Assembly: GCA_034508935.3 (NCBI GenBank)
Contig: CM067452.1
Span: forward strand, 6,917,592-6,981,591
Origin: Berghia stephanieae
Lineage: Eukaryota > Mollusca > Gastropoda > Nudibranchia > Aeolidiidae
DNA: 64,000 bases
Direction: 5' to 3'
The notes under the pieces were generated by a model, which saw nothing but the letters and a program-made list of their open reading frames with translations, did not search any database and was not told the DNA's origin. Positions within the stretch are counted from its first letter, which is position 1. Every line of letters starts with the position of its first letter. The position numbers and the translations under genes are program-made. Shown here piece after piece: positions 1-16,155 of this stretch.

Positions 1-670
1 AAGGAAAAGAAAACTAAATAAATTACAATGCGATATTAAGATCAACAATGTTACACTTCTATATTTTTTTTTTATAGCTTGGTTTGGTGAAAGTGAAAGA
101 AGGACAACGCGCGTGGTTTATTGTCAGAAAGAAGTTCAGCAGTGGCGTGGCTATATTGGTTGATTTGGTGCCTGGCACTGCTCAATCTTTTAAAAAGGGA
201 TTACAGAATTAAAAAAAAAACAACACAAAACCCCCCTGAAAAATAGTATATACCGCCTCTTACTTATTTGAGTAAGTCTTTTCTTTAAAACATTTTGTTT
301 CTTTCTTTTGCATTTACAAATAATATAGCATTTTAAAGTCATTTTCTTCAAATTCTGGCACCACCTTATACTGTAATCATGTCACGCCACTGGTTTCAGG
401 TATTCTGTGCCAGTAGGAGACATTAGGTAGTCCAGATCCTGTCCAGCGACAGCAGCATTCATGAGCGGCAGCCACTCTGCATCAGTGGGGTCTCGCGGTG
501 TCGCACAGTTGCACTCATAATGATCCCGAGACTACAGGGTATCTGGACGTAACGCAGCTGCAGGACAACCGTACCAGTCGGGTCTTGGGTTCAACTCTCA
601 TCCCGCAAAATGTTTTTTTATTATCTAGAGATAGTCTTCCTTCTCTTTTCATTTCTTGGTGTGACAAAAT
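1..670. other. No recognisable gene
   Basis: No supported gene. An acceptor-like T tract near 64-77 is followed by about 45 open codons, but I recognise no homology. A tRNA B-box-like stretch (GGGTTCAACTC, about 586-596) may be the remnant of a SINE head. A roughly 25-bp segment at 408-434 recurs inverted at 747-774. Confidence 0.4.
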
Positions 671-895
671 GTAGTCATCGTAAGCCTGACACTGAAACCC
701 AAAAAGACTGGCATTTTGACGTCATTATTTGGTTTTTGCACCGCCTAGTGAGCACCTAATGTCTCCTAGTTAGTCGTGCTCATGGAAACAAGTGTCCCAT
801 TGAATACAACTCACGATTTGTTTTCTTTTGTGGCCAAAGACTGGCATTTTGACGTCATTTTTTTTTTGTCAGTGTCAGGCTATAAACGATGGCTA
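671..895. repeat. Possible MITE with imperfect terminal inverted repeats
   Basis: The left end (about 671-695, containing AAGCCTGACACTGA) recurs inverted at about 867-895, giving a unit of about 225 bp. Inside, a ~24-bp segment containing GGCATTTTGACGTCATT is directly repeated at about 702-725 and 836-860. No target duplication can be assigned securely and the family is unknown. Confidence 0.4.
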
Positions 896-1434
896 CGGAC
901 AAATACGTGTTCTGTCGGTAATTTTTTAAAAAGGAATTTCTTAGACAATTTATTTAACTGGTAGAAGGGTACATTATTGCAATCCAAAAAGACGCAAGTT
1001 TTTCTGAAACGAAACGAAATAGGAAGAGACCTCAGCCTAAAGTTTGACAACACACAGGGCAGGAATATCAACTTTATTGAGTTAAACATGTCTTACAATC
1101 AAATGGTATAGTATCATGGTTAATCACTTTGTTTCCTGGTCTCCTTGGCCCAGTTATGACCAATCTCCTATTTATGGCTGATTTTCATCTTGGGTTCTGT
1201 TATTGAATTGTTACTACGGAAGATTACACTGCAGACTGTAGTCTTCCGATACACCACTGTAGTCTTCCCTAGACTTGCCTAGCCTTGCCTTATGACTTTA
1301 GATGTAAAAAGATCTAGTCTAGAGTATTGCGTTCTTAGAAACAATACCCGTGGATAAGGCTAACTTTGATTCCCATAAGCCTTCTTTTCTAAGAGAAATC
1401 TTATTGCAATAGTTCAGTCTGAGTTCAGAAACCA
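896..1434. other. Non-coding, no feature seen
   Basis: Unique-looking AT-rich sequence with no supported gene. A short direct repeat (CTGTAGTCTTCC) occurs near 1220-1270. Confidence 0.4.
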
Positions 1435-1583
1435 ATTAAATCCAGAAATGTCTGTTCCTCGGAATATTTAAAAAAAAAAAAACTACTGTAAGTGTAAGGA
1501 AAGCTGAAGTATCTTCAGCTTTCCTTACACTTACAGTAGTTTAAAAAAAAATATTCCGAGGAACAGACATTTCTGGATTTAAT
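1435..1583. repeat. Near-perfect 149-bp palindrome (foldback)
   Basis: Two arms of about 70 bp are inverted copies differing mainly in the length of internal A runs. The centre is GCTGAAG-TAT-CTTCAGC (about 1503-1519) and the outer ends read ATTAAATCCAGAAATG and its complement. No coding capacity. The high arm identity suggests a young foldback or a cruciform-forming duplication. Confidence 0.9.
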
Positions 1584-2102
1584 TTTTCTCTTATTCCGTT
1601 GTTAAATGGCGCAAAAATAAATCATTCAAAACCACGAAAGAATCCTATAATAAACGACGGGGGAAGAGATTAGTGATACTACTGGATAGTGGCAGGCAGT
1701 GGCGTACAATATTGAGTTATTGAGACAAAATTCCAGTCCTCGAGATATCGTACTGATTTGCCGGTTTTCCCGATTTTGAGGTGCTACTGTTTGCTCTTAC
1801 TATTACAATTACAAATGCTTCTACAGTCTACAGCTACAATTACTAGACTATACATATGCTGTCTTGATATATTGTTCCAATTATGAAGGCAATTCAAGGA
1901 ATCGGCTACTTGGAACAATTTCTTTGTAATAGCACTCCAGTTAAGCAGCTTTGACTGAAGTAGAAGAAGTAGTAGTAGTAACAATAGTAAGTAGTAGTAG
2001 TTGTAATAGTGGTAGTAGTAACTGCAGTAAGCTGCAGCAGTTGTAGTAGTAGTGGTTGCTGTAATAATATTAATTCTCATACTTTACATTTCTTCTATCA
2101 AG
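1584..2102. other. Upstream or intronic sequence before peflin exon
   Basis: Contains GTA/GTT-rich microsatellite sequence (about 1960-2070) and ends in the splice acceptor of the first recognised peflin exon (AG at 2101-2102). The true first exon with the initiator Met was not found here. Confidence 0.5.
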
Positions 2103-7441
<5,339 letters not shown>

Positions 7442-7764
7442 AAATCAGTGAAGAATGGGATGGCTGATTAAAGTTTGAATAATAACATTTTTTGTTATTT
7501 AGAGATTTTTTTACTTGTAGCTACAACACTAAATGTTTTGATCTGTTTTTGTTGGGTTTTTTGTTTTGTTTTTTTTTTCTGTTTTTATTTTTTGGGAATC
7601 CTCTGATAGGGAGGTAAGCAAGATATATTTACGGCACAAATCTTAAGAGGTTTTTCGTGTTATTTAATTTTGATTGGAAATTTGAAATCATTGGAATGAT
7701 TCAGAGCTTTGACTGTTTAGTCTCCAGCTGTACACGTATCCGTTGTAGTTTGAATTATAGCTGC
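7442..7764 (+). other. Peflin 3' flank
   Basis: T-rich sequence downstream of the peflin stop codon; no further coding signal. Confidence 0.4.
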
Positions 7765-8260
7765 CAGTTTTTATTTGATGTGTTGATGTGAATGTGTTAC
7801 ACAAAACTTTGATGTATTGATGTGAATGCATTACACAAAACTTTGTTGAAAACGGTAAGGGCTGCCTGAAGCCTGTGATCGTAAAATACTAACGAAAGAG
7901 TGAAAATGGAAAGGCTTCGTATGGGAACAAAACAGCGTGGCGCCACGCTAACATTTCATTCATACTGCAATCACCATTGAGTACAGACGATACAAGTTAT
8001 TTTTCATTATATTTTATTGTTTTCCAAGTTTATTTGTGTATTGTTGTGCTGACGAAGGGTTTGTACCCAAAACGTCCATTGTCTGTTTTGTTCCCATACG
8101 AAGCCTTTCCATTTTCACTCTTTCGTTAGTACAAAACTTTGTTGTGCTGATGTGAACGTATGGTGTTGATGTGAATGTGTTACACAAAACTTTGGTGTAT
8201 TGATGCGAATGTGTTGGTGTGAATGTGTTGATGCGAATGTGTCACACAAAACTTTGAACG
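7765..8260 (+). repeat. Minisatellite split by a Penelope-like insertion
   Basis: Units of about 38-40 bp containing TTGATGTGAATG and ACACAAAACTTTG lie at 7765-7860 and 8130-8260. Between them is the inverted-repeat element described separately. Confidence 0.8.
7857..8131. mobile_element. Penelope-like terminus foldback inside minisatellite
   Basis: Arms at about 7887-7936 and 8083-8131 are inverted copies (CGAAAGAGTGAAAATGGAAA and its complement, near perfect over about 48 bp). Just inside the right arm is CTGACGA (8049-8055), a GGG/CCC stem and AAAACGTC, a hammerhead-like core with a changed GAAA box. Flanking ACAAAACTTTGTTG on both sides is compatible with a target duplication but is also the array unit. 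Confidence 0.6.
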
Positions 8261-8384
8261 AGTTCATGACATTGAGTGAGTGTACTATCAATCACAGGGA
8301 CTTTGCACAAACTTATCAAGAATTTTTTGCTGTCTTTTCTCAGATCTGCCAACTACTAGAACTTTTTACAATCTCATTTTCTTC

Positions 8385-8420
8385 CTTTTTACTTGCGCTG
8401 ATATGACCTTAATGTGTTTA
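8385..8420 (+). repeat. SINE C tail fragment
   Basis: TTTTTACTTGCGCTGATATG followed by ACCTTAATGTG matches the 3' part of family C. Confidence 0.45.
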
Positions 8421-8530
8421 TGTGTCCATGTACTGTGTTTATGTGTCCATGTATTGTGTTTATGTGACAATGTATTGTGTTTATGTGTCTATGTACTGTG
8501 TTTATGTGTTCATGTATTGTGTTTCACCAG
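8408..8530 (+). repeat. 22-bp minisatellite
   Basis: About six copies of a TGTGTTTATGTGTCCATGTA-type unit. Confidence 0.85.
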
Positions 8531-8544
8531 CTTGGGAGATTTCA

Positions 8545-8720
8545 TTGTTAGTTCTATAGAAGGAATGAAATTTCCGTCACTCAGCTCTTTATTGCTTTTA
8601 GCCAGCCATGTATATGAGTATTTCTCACTTGTATTAATCAGACTATAAACATTTAAGGTTTTGTCTGTTGGTACGTTATATACGGCTGGTGGAATTTGTG
8701 AGTTTTCTAACTAACCTCAA
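8545..8720 (+). repeat. Repeat X copy
   Basis: Second copy of the repeat at 6370-6545, sharing GTCACTCAGCTCTTT and the ATCAGACTATAAAC block. Confidence 0.55.
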
Positions 8721-8959
8721 TACATGAATAAGTCAATGAATTGTCTTCCCCAGATTATGGTTTGAATTAAAAAATTATTTGCTTTTCTTCCCATATTTGG
8801 TTACTGTTGTGATGTAAATAAATAGCATTTTTACATTAATGTGTTTGTTTATTAGAAAACTAAAGGAGTTGAAGGTTTTAAGTTTATTTTCATTCATAAA
8901 TGCAATCGTGAGTCGCCATGATAAAACATCTACATTATTCTGATAGTTGTGATAATTTA

Positions 8960-9080
8960 ATACAACACACTTAAAAGAAACAGATGTCTGGTTGCACACT
9001 TAAAGAAACAGATGTCTGGCTGCACACATAAAGGAAAAGACTTCTGTTTGAACACTTAAAGAAACAGACATCTGTTTTTA
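8960..9080 (+). repeat. ~33-bp minisatellite, about 4 copies
   Basis: Units contain CTTAAAGAAACAGATGTCTG with substitutions. Confidence 0.8.
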
Positions 9081-10459
9081 GGTAAAGTGACTGTTGACAT
9101 ATTATTGTGCCCACCCAATCACAAAGCTTCTACGCTTGTTGACAATTTGTGGTTTGAGAATTTCTTGTACATTGGTACATCGGCAGTCTCCTAGCTAAAC
9201 AGCTTGGAGATTTGAAATTTAGTAATGCAGGCTGTCATTCATTTGTGTGCATGTATCTGACTCTGTCGTGTGTGTGTGTGGTGCGTGTGGACAGGTGTGA
9301 AATCAACATCCATCATTGTCTGATTGCTCATGTCCATCCAGCAAAACCCTTTATCCTAATAATATGATGGTCTCCAACAGACGCTGAAGATGAAATTTTT
9401 TCTATTTCACTGTCATGATGTTGGTCAGTCATTCAGAATTGAAAGTTCAGCTAAAATGTGACGTCATCAGAAAATGATGATAGTGATTTTGGCAGCAAAT
9501 GCAGCCACTCTGCCACTGGCAGGCGTTGACTCCAAATGAAACTTGACATTTCAACCAGTTGATTTTCATTCAAAATAGACGTTAGTTTTTTCAATATTTT
9601 TATTTTGCTTTTCTAAACATTTATGTTGTAGTTTTTATCTCTTTGCTTTCGTTATCTTAAAACAATGTATTTTCTCCATGGTCGCTGTGATGAAAAGTTC
9701 CATTCTAACCTCCACTTGTTCAATACAAGTAGATTTATTACATACACGTCCACTTGACAATTGTCAAATAAATTTTCTATTTGATGTTTAAAGTAGGCAG
9801 ATAATTTTTTCCCCTCTCCAATGCCTCAGACCTGACAGATTTAGACACTCTGTTGAATTTTGTGGTTAAAACACGTGAATCTATTTTTGTGTTGTTTTTT
9901 AAATGTGTAAAAAAAAAAAATGATTATCATTATCAACAGGGTGTTTTCTATAACTTTTTTATTTTCCAAAAGTAAACAACCCAGAACATTTTTTTCTTCT
10001 CTTAGTATTTGCACGTAATATAAAGTGTATTTCATTATTTATTGCTTATAAAATTGTATATTACCATTATGTTTATTATGGAATAATAACTTATTGGGAT
10101 TATAAAGATCTGCTTTTTTTTTTTTTTTTGGTTAAAAAAACCCAACTAATTAGGGGGTGCTTGTATGTCAAGTTATTTTACACTCCAGCATGGTTTCCTC
10201 GAACTCATTCGAGTGTCCCTAATTGTTTCCTTATTAACTATTATTCTTTGTTATCATTCCATTCCTTCCTCGAACTAATTTTTACCTCGAAACAATTTCA
10301 CCCAGCCTACGTTAGAAAAATGAATTAATAGGTTTTTAAATAATGTGCCAGGTGATTTCTACCACTGATGATTTATTATGGCTTTGACAGTTCCGTATGT
10401 GTTTATCGTGTGTATCTATCTGCACTGCATGTGTGTGTATACGATATTTTGATACACAG
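9081..10459. other. No gene seen
   Basis: AT-rich sequence with no convincing reading frame, RNA gene or repeat that I can support. Confidence 0.4.
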
Positions 10460-10808
10460 GCAGACACTTACGCGGGTGTGGATGGAGCATCACCCTTGAA
10501 TCATTACCTATGATGTTCGCATGGGTGTACGATCCGATAGTGATGTCGTTTCTTTTCTCTTACTACCTATCCTGCTTCTTTGGTTTGTGATTGTATTTTT
10601 GACAGGGATATTTTTTTTTTCTGTAATCTTCTGTCTGTTGTTCTTGTTATTATAATTTAGCTTATGATATCTTTAGTTATGATTTTGAGTTACATTGTAC
10701 TTTTTGTTAGATTGCTTGTTTTTTTGTTTCAGCGTCTCTCATATAACCTCATTGTGTTGGAAGAGACTAAGCAACAAACAAACAACAAACAAAAAAGCAG
10801 ACACTTAC
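10460..10808 (+). mobile_element. SINE family D copy with 12-bp target duplication
   Basis: A 325-bp unit (10472-10796) flanked by GCAGACACTTAC at 10460-10471 and 10797-10808. The 3' end has a hairpin (GTCTCT pairing with AGAGAC) around a loop containing ATATAACCT and GTGTTG, then an (AAAC)n-like tail. This is a retroposed unit with no coding capacity. An inverted second copy lies at 45069-45415. Confidence 0.85.
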
Positions 10809-11041
10809 ACACCCATCGCCGTTTCGCATAACCGACACCTCTCTGCTTATTCTCACCACTTCGCCATTCGTCTGCGATGGTAAATGAATGTTGTAACGTT
10901 GCAAACTCCTTCCCCCCCTCCCCCCCCCCCCAACACACAAACAATTTGTAATTTGTCATTTAAAATTTTATCTCCCTCAACATACCAATGAAATAAATAC
11001 TTAAAACAGTTCCCTTTTTTCATCATCTAGTGGAAATTTGA

Positions 11042-11215
11042 CTTAAGGTCTATTCCGAGGGAAGATTGGAATTAGTCAGATGTCAGTTGCAGCGCAGCGC
11101 CGGAAATTGAGCTAAGGAGAAGTGGCTTGCTGAAAGCCACATAACACTATGGATATTGAACTGGGTATCTTTCAGGTGGGTCCAAAAGTCTATACTGCTG
11201 AGCCTCATTGCCCCC
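11042..11215 (-). repeat. SINE ('G') copy, minus strand
   Basis: Inverted relative of 13235-13440: CTATTCCGAGGGAAGA matches the complement of TCTTCCCTTGGAATAG, and GCAGCGCAGCGCCG matches its body. Confidence 0.6.
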
Positions 11216-12384
11216 CACCCCTTCCCATCAAGTCGGTATGGCAAAGTACGGTTTCCTCAAACTTTGTTTTTGCATGTCCCGAGTAGTTCGAGGAAACTAT
11301 TCTGGAGTGTATTCAATTCAGTTTTGTTATTTTTTATTTGAATTTCATCACCACACATGCAAAATATCATGGCATTGATATTTTTATTTTACTTCCATTT
11401 TTTTCTTTCATATTCCAAACACAACGTTGAATGTTTTTAAATTCTAGCATCTTTGTTTGCTGCCATTTTAAAATATTTTTTTTTGATTAAATGTTACCAT
11501 TAACTTTGTTATGAATGTTTATGATTTGAACCCTATGTGGTGACGTAGCTAATATACGGTGGTAATGTGTTGATAGAGGTAATTGAATCTAAAGCACCAG
11601 AATTTCTAAAGCTTTGTTTAAGGACCTCAATCCAGAATATCAATTGGAGTTGTAGTTGTAGCCACACGGAGTCCAGAAATGGGAACAATAAAAAGTTTCA
11701 CAACAGAATGAAATCAGAGCAGTACACAATAACAACAAACTCAAAAATTAAGAATGAAATAAGGGTGTATGTCCACCTTTCCGCAAACTGGCCATTTTAT
11801 CTCTAAATAGGCGCATAATTTAAGAAAATACTACATGTCAGTTATGGAATCCCATATTTGTAAGGAACCTGAAGGTTTTGGTGGAGACACGCCCAAAAAT
11901 TACAGGGATCCATCAAATTGTAATGTGTGTATAAATCAAACAAAAAAAAAAAACAACACATCAAAACAATAACAAGAAAAAAAAAATGTACACATCAAAC
12001 AAATTACAACGCAGCAAAGAGAGAGAGAGAGAAAAAAAGAACAGGATCCCCTAAACAATGCCAAAAATCTTGGATTGCCGCTGCGACAAAGGTCGATGCT
12101 AGCAATTTGGAAGGTCAATTTTGAAGTGTATCTAATCCTATATTTATTATTGTAAATCTTTTGTCCTACTTGTAAACTGTTTTTATTTTCTCTAAAATAA
12201 CACTTATGAAAAATATAACTAATCATTTTTGAAAAAAAAAAGTGTTGGTGTGTGCTTATAACTTATACTGCTTTGTGATCTAATAATAACCCTGTGTCAA
12301 CTAGAACGGGACAGGGTTGATGGGTATCTCATTGCTACTACTACTACAACAAATACTACCTCTACAGCAACGACTACTACCATC
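11216..12384. other. No gene seen
   Basis: AT-rich, with A-rich runs at 11940-12035 and short CTACTA-type repeats near 12330-12380. No supported gene. Confidence 0.4.
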
Positions 12385-13100
12385 CTGGCTGGGGTTCCTG
12401 ACCTCTCATAGTGGGCAGGGAGGTAATTATTGTGTCTTCTATCCCTCTATATCTGTTTTCCAACATGCTTTCTATCTTTGTCTTGCAATGAGATTACTTG
12501 GTTTTGTCCTAGCCCTGGCTGGATACCATGGGTGGGCGGGAAACAGTCAAATGTATGTTAAGAGTTTTGGGAGATGATATTTTTTTGTCTTGTAAATCAT
12601 CTCTCTGTTGTGCACTGTCCTCTTGTGCGGCTATGTGGTCTTGTGGTATGACACTCACTTTCGGATAGGAAGGTCTTGGGGTTTGAGCCTTCCTTGGCGC
12701 ATAGTTGAGTCCGTGGAAAGGGCTCTTTACTCACATTGTCAACGTACTCAGATGTAAAATGAGTACCTGCCCGTTAACAGAATTGTCTCTGTCCAAAAAA
12801 AATTGTAATATCGCCTAACAGGCGTCATGTCCTGTCCTACATGTTAAATGCTGCTGATTGACCCCTTGTAAAGGGCTTTGAGTACGTTTATTGGATATTG
12901 TGCTATATAAAAGCTCATTTTTAATTATGGCCTGTGCTTGTGTCTGGATGAGACTTTTAGCTGATCTCAAACTACGTACTTTGATAATATGCTCTTGGAA
13001 TCTACATCTGTTTCCTATTTGAACAAATTCCCCTTTGTCTTACCTTTTCTTGGGTGCTTTAATTGTAATTCTATAACTTTTTACTATCCCATGCCCAGAA
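12385..13100 (+). mobile_element. SINE C copy interrupted by SINE A
   Basis: Family C starts at GGCTGGGGTTCCTGACC and resumes after 12930 at TGTGCTTGTGTCTGGATGAG. The intervening 12618-12930 is a SINE A copy. About 90 bp of C is missing at the junction. Confidence 0.75.
12618..12930 (+). repeat. tRNA-headed SINE A, nested in SINE C
   Basis: The head GCGGCTATGTGGTCTTGTGG is followed by GGTTTGAGCCT (B box). The body GTGTAAAATGAGTACC and ATCGCCTAACAGGCGTCATG and the end GTGCTATATAAAAGCTC are shared by copies at 15371, 28945, 29385, 29866/31698, 48815 and 59070. Confidence 0.85.
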
Positions 13101-13234
13101 CATCCAGTATGTTTGGACTATTATATAATATGATCTAGATTTAGAGTCTTTTCTTGACTGATTTGATTATCAAAAAAGCATAATCCTGGGACATGCAAGG
13201 GCCATTTCCATACACATAAACACATACAGATTGG
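13101..13234. other. Short spacer
   Basis: Unique AT-rich spacer between SINE copies. Confidence 0.3.
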
Positions 13235-13440
13235 GGGCAGCGTGGCTCAGCTGTACAGTCTTTGCTTCGTACCCGAAAGGTACCAAGTTCGATAACACGC
13301 CACTGCGCTGAGCAAGTCATCTTGCCCTAGCTCAATTTTGCGGCGCTGCACTGCGGCTGACGCCTGGGTTATTCGTCTTCCCTTGGAATAGACCCAAGAG
13401 GCAAATTTCCCCTATGGGATGAATAAAGGGAATTTTATTT
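13235..13440 (+). repeat. tRNA-headed SINE G
   Basis: Head GGGGGCAGCGTGGCTCAGCT, then a decayed B box, a body with GGCGCTGCACTGCGGCTGA, and a tail with CCCTTGGAATAGACCCAAG and AATAAAGGG. Family relatives are at 11042-11215, and the tail motif recurs in SINE V at 5463-5525. Confidence 0.75.
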
Positions 13441-13894
13441 TACTTTATTTATTTTATAAACAGCCCAATATTTTTTTCTGTAAATTTTTCTCATATTGCC
13501 AAATTGAGACAGTCCCGATTTTATCAGGACTGTTGGCCGCTGTGCAATTACTATTGTTACAAACTACAACCACGACTACTACTTACAAGAAATGAAGTGA
13601 GCAGAAAATGCCAGAAGACAATAGAGAATAAAAACTTTGCGAGGATGAAGAATCGAACACACGACACATCTGCCTGGCCGCAAGAGAGGCATTCTGCAGT
13701 TGACTTCAGCCATCAACTGCAGAGCATCCCTCTTGTAGCCATAATATTTCAAATCACTGTCACCCATCCAGTCACTGATCATGTTTACCATTGTTTGACT
13801 TTTATGACGAGAGACACCATACTTGTGAGCCACATGAGTTTTTATAAATCACAAAATCTACGAAGTCATAAACCATTAGTAATACTACATGTGT
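13441..13894. other. No gene; possible decayed SINE head
   Basis: About 13640-13735 reads, on the minus strand, as a tRNA-like segment with B box GTGTTCGATTC. The overlapping reading frames have no recognisable product. Confidence 0.35.
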
Positions 13895-14276
13895 CAGTGC
13901 ATGACATAATTAGTCGGAAGGTGAAAATTTTGGATTTGCATTTTTTTTCATTTTCTGAAAGTGAAAGAATATGCTCCCCAGAGCATTTTAATCTTTATTT
14001 GACGTAAATCAGGTGACTTTTCATGAAGTTATGGTCAGATGTATGGGAAAGATATCCAGCAACTTTTCTCAAATTTCATACTTTTTAAACTTGACTCACT
14101 GTAAAAAATATTTAGAAGTGAAATTAAGCTTTGATATTTCCCGAAGATGTACAAAAATGGTTGATTTAATCATTTATGACAAGAACTCATTTTTGATCCA
14201 AATTGACATTCTAATTAAACTTGGCAAAATCTCAGTTCAAACCTTTTCACCATCCGACTGATTATGTCATTCACTG
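13895..14276. mobile_element. MITE family H, 382 bp
   Basis: Terminal inverted repeats of about 33 bp: the left end starts CAGTGCATGACATAAT, the right end is the complement of CAGTGAATGACATAAT, and both continue AGTCGGA and GGTGAAAA. Non-coding. A second copy (53905-53932 plus 58231-58565) is split by a K element. Target duplication not identified. Confidence 0.8.
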
Positions 14277-14334
14277 TAACTTATATGGAATCGGAGACAC
14301 GATTCCTGTGACTTGTTATAACAACTTGTTTGTG

Positions 14335-15165
14335 GCAGACACAGAGACAGCGCTCTAACTGGTCGAGAACACATTTTTACACCCAGGTCTGGTGAAAGAC
14401 AGGGCTGTAACTGGTTGGGAACACATTTTTACACCCGAGTCTGGTGAAAGACAGGGCTCTAACTGGTTGGGAACACATTTTTACACCCAGGTCTGGTGAA
14501 AGACAGGGCTGTAACTGGTTGGGAACACATTTTTAAACCCGAGTCTGGTGAAAGACAGGGCTCTAACTGGTTGAGAACACATTTTTACACCCAGGTTTGG
14601 TGAAAGACAGGGCTGTAACTGGTTGGGAACACATTTTTACACCCAGGTTTGGTGAAAGACAGGGCTGTAACTGGTTGGGAACACATTTTTACACCCGAGT
14701 CTGGTGAAAGACAGGGCTCTAACTGGTTGGGAACACATTTTTACACCCAGGTCTGGTGAAAGACAGGGCTGTAACTGGTTGGGAACACATTTTTACACCC
14801 GAGTCTGGTGAAAGACAGGGCTCTAACTGGTTGAGAACACATTTTTACACCCAGGTTTGGTGAAAGACAGGGCTGTAACTGGTTGGGAACACATTTTTAC
14901 ACCCAGGTTTGGTGAAAGACAGGGCTCTAACTGGTTGAGAACACATTTTTACACCCAGGTTTGGTGAAAGACAGGGCTGTAACTGGTTGGGAACACATTT
15001 TTACACCCGAGTCTGGTGAAAGACAGGGCTCTAACTGGTCAAGAACACATTTTTACACTTGAGTCTGGTGAAAGACAGCGCTCTAACAGGTTGGGAACAC
15101 ATTTTTACACCTGAGTCTGGTGAAAGACAGCGCTCTAACTGGTCGGGAACTCATTATTTTACATG
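14335..15165 (+). repeat. 52-bp minisatellite, about 16 copies
   Basis: The unit includes CTGGTGAAAGACAGGGCTGT and GGGAACACATTTTTACACCC. Two variants (CTCTAACTGG or TGTAACTGG; CCCAGG or CCCGAG) alternate over much of the array, implying a ~104-bp higher-order repeat that decays at the edges. Confidence 0.95.
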
Positions 15166-15370
15166 AGAAAATGTGAGGAAAGAATCTTTTCCAGAGACTC
15201 AACTTTACCCATATCAAGTCTTGAACTAAGGACATACAAGTCAGAATCAAAGTCATACAATAAGACCACTTATCACAACTGCAACTACCATCAGCTCTAC
15301 CACCTCCACCTCAGAGAGAATTGATCTAGAGTTGTTTTGTTTTTAGAAGTTGTGAAGCCCTTGTGACAGT

Positions 15371-15658
15371 GCGGCGATGTGGTCTTGTGGTATGACACTC
15401 GGTTTAGGATCGAATGTCCTGGGTTTGAGCCAAGAGTTGAGTCCTTGGAAAAGGCTCTTTACTAACATTCTCTCTGTACTCAGGTGTAAAATGAGTACCT
15501 GGCCGTTAACAGCATTGTTTCTGTCTAAATAAAATTGTAATATCGCCTAACTGGCGTCATGTCCCGTACTAAATGTTAAATGTTGCTGTTGGCCAGGGAC
15601 CCCTTGTAAAGCGCATTGAGCACGTTTAGTGATTGCCCTATACAAAAGCTCGACACTA
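15371..15658 (+). repeat. SINE A copy
   Basis: Near-complete copy: head GCGATGTGGTCTTGTGG, body GTGTAAAATGAGTACCTGG, end near GCCCTATACAAAAGCTC. Confidence 0.85.
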
Positions 15659-15960
15659 TTTGGTCATTTCAGCGCCATTAAAAAAAAACAAATGATGTAG
15701 AGCTGAAGTTAAACTCAGCAGAGAAAAATCAAGACAAAGGGGACTGGGTCAAATAGGGAAGAGAAGATTCCACCAGCAATCCAAAGATCTTTTTGACAAG
15801 ACCTATAAGTCTCATCCAGACACAAAGGATCCACTATGAAGGATACACACAAGTGTTTACAAAGTGGGATATTATATTCAAAACTAAAAAGGGATCATTT
15901 ACTGGACAAGGGAAAAAATATCACCTCCTCAAAACGAAAGGTACCATTTAACCGTCTCCC
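15659..15960 (-). repeat. SINE C, diverged, joined to SINE A
   Basis: Begins CACTATTTGGTCATTTCAGC directly after SINE A. Contains C-like AAGACAAAGGGG and GTCTCATCCAGACACAA in minus orientation. Confidence 0.6.
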
Positions 15961-16155
15961 TCCCAGCTAAGCTTTTTGGCAATCATTAATAATATAATTT
16001 TTTCTCCAAATCCTCCACCCCATCCCTCTGTCTTATCATACTGATTTTTTTTTTTTTTTATCGGAATTTTAAAGACACTGGCGGAATGAAGGAAAGGAAG
16101 AGTGAAAAGTAAAAATAGTAATGATTGTGCCAAAAGTGGAAGGGTTGGCAGGTAT

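Noticed and set aside
64-212. Possible first exon of peflin
   Set aside because: Acceptor-like start and short open frame, but no Gly/Pro-rich peflin head, no initiator and no matching donor.
13504-14007. 167-codon open frame
   Set aside because: Overlaps a decayed SINE head and MITE H; no recognisable product.
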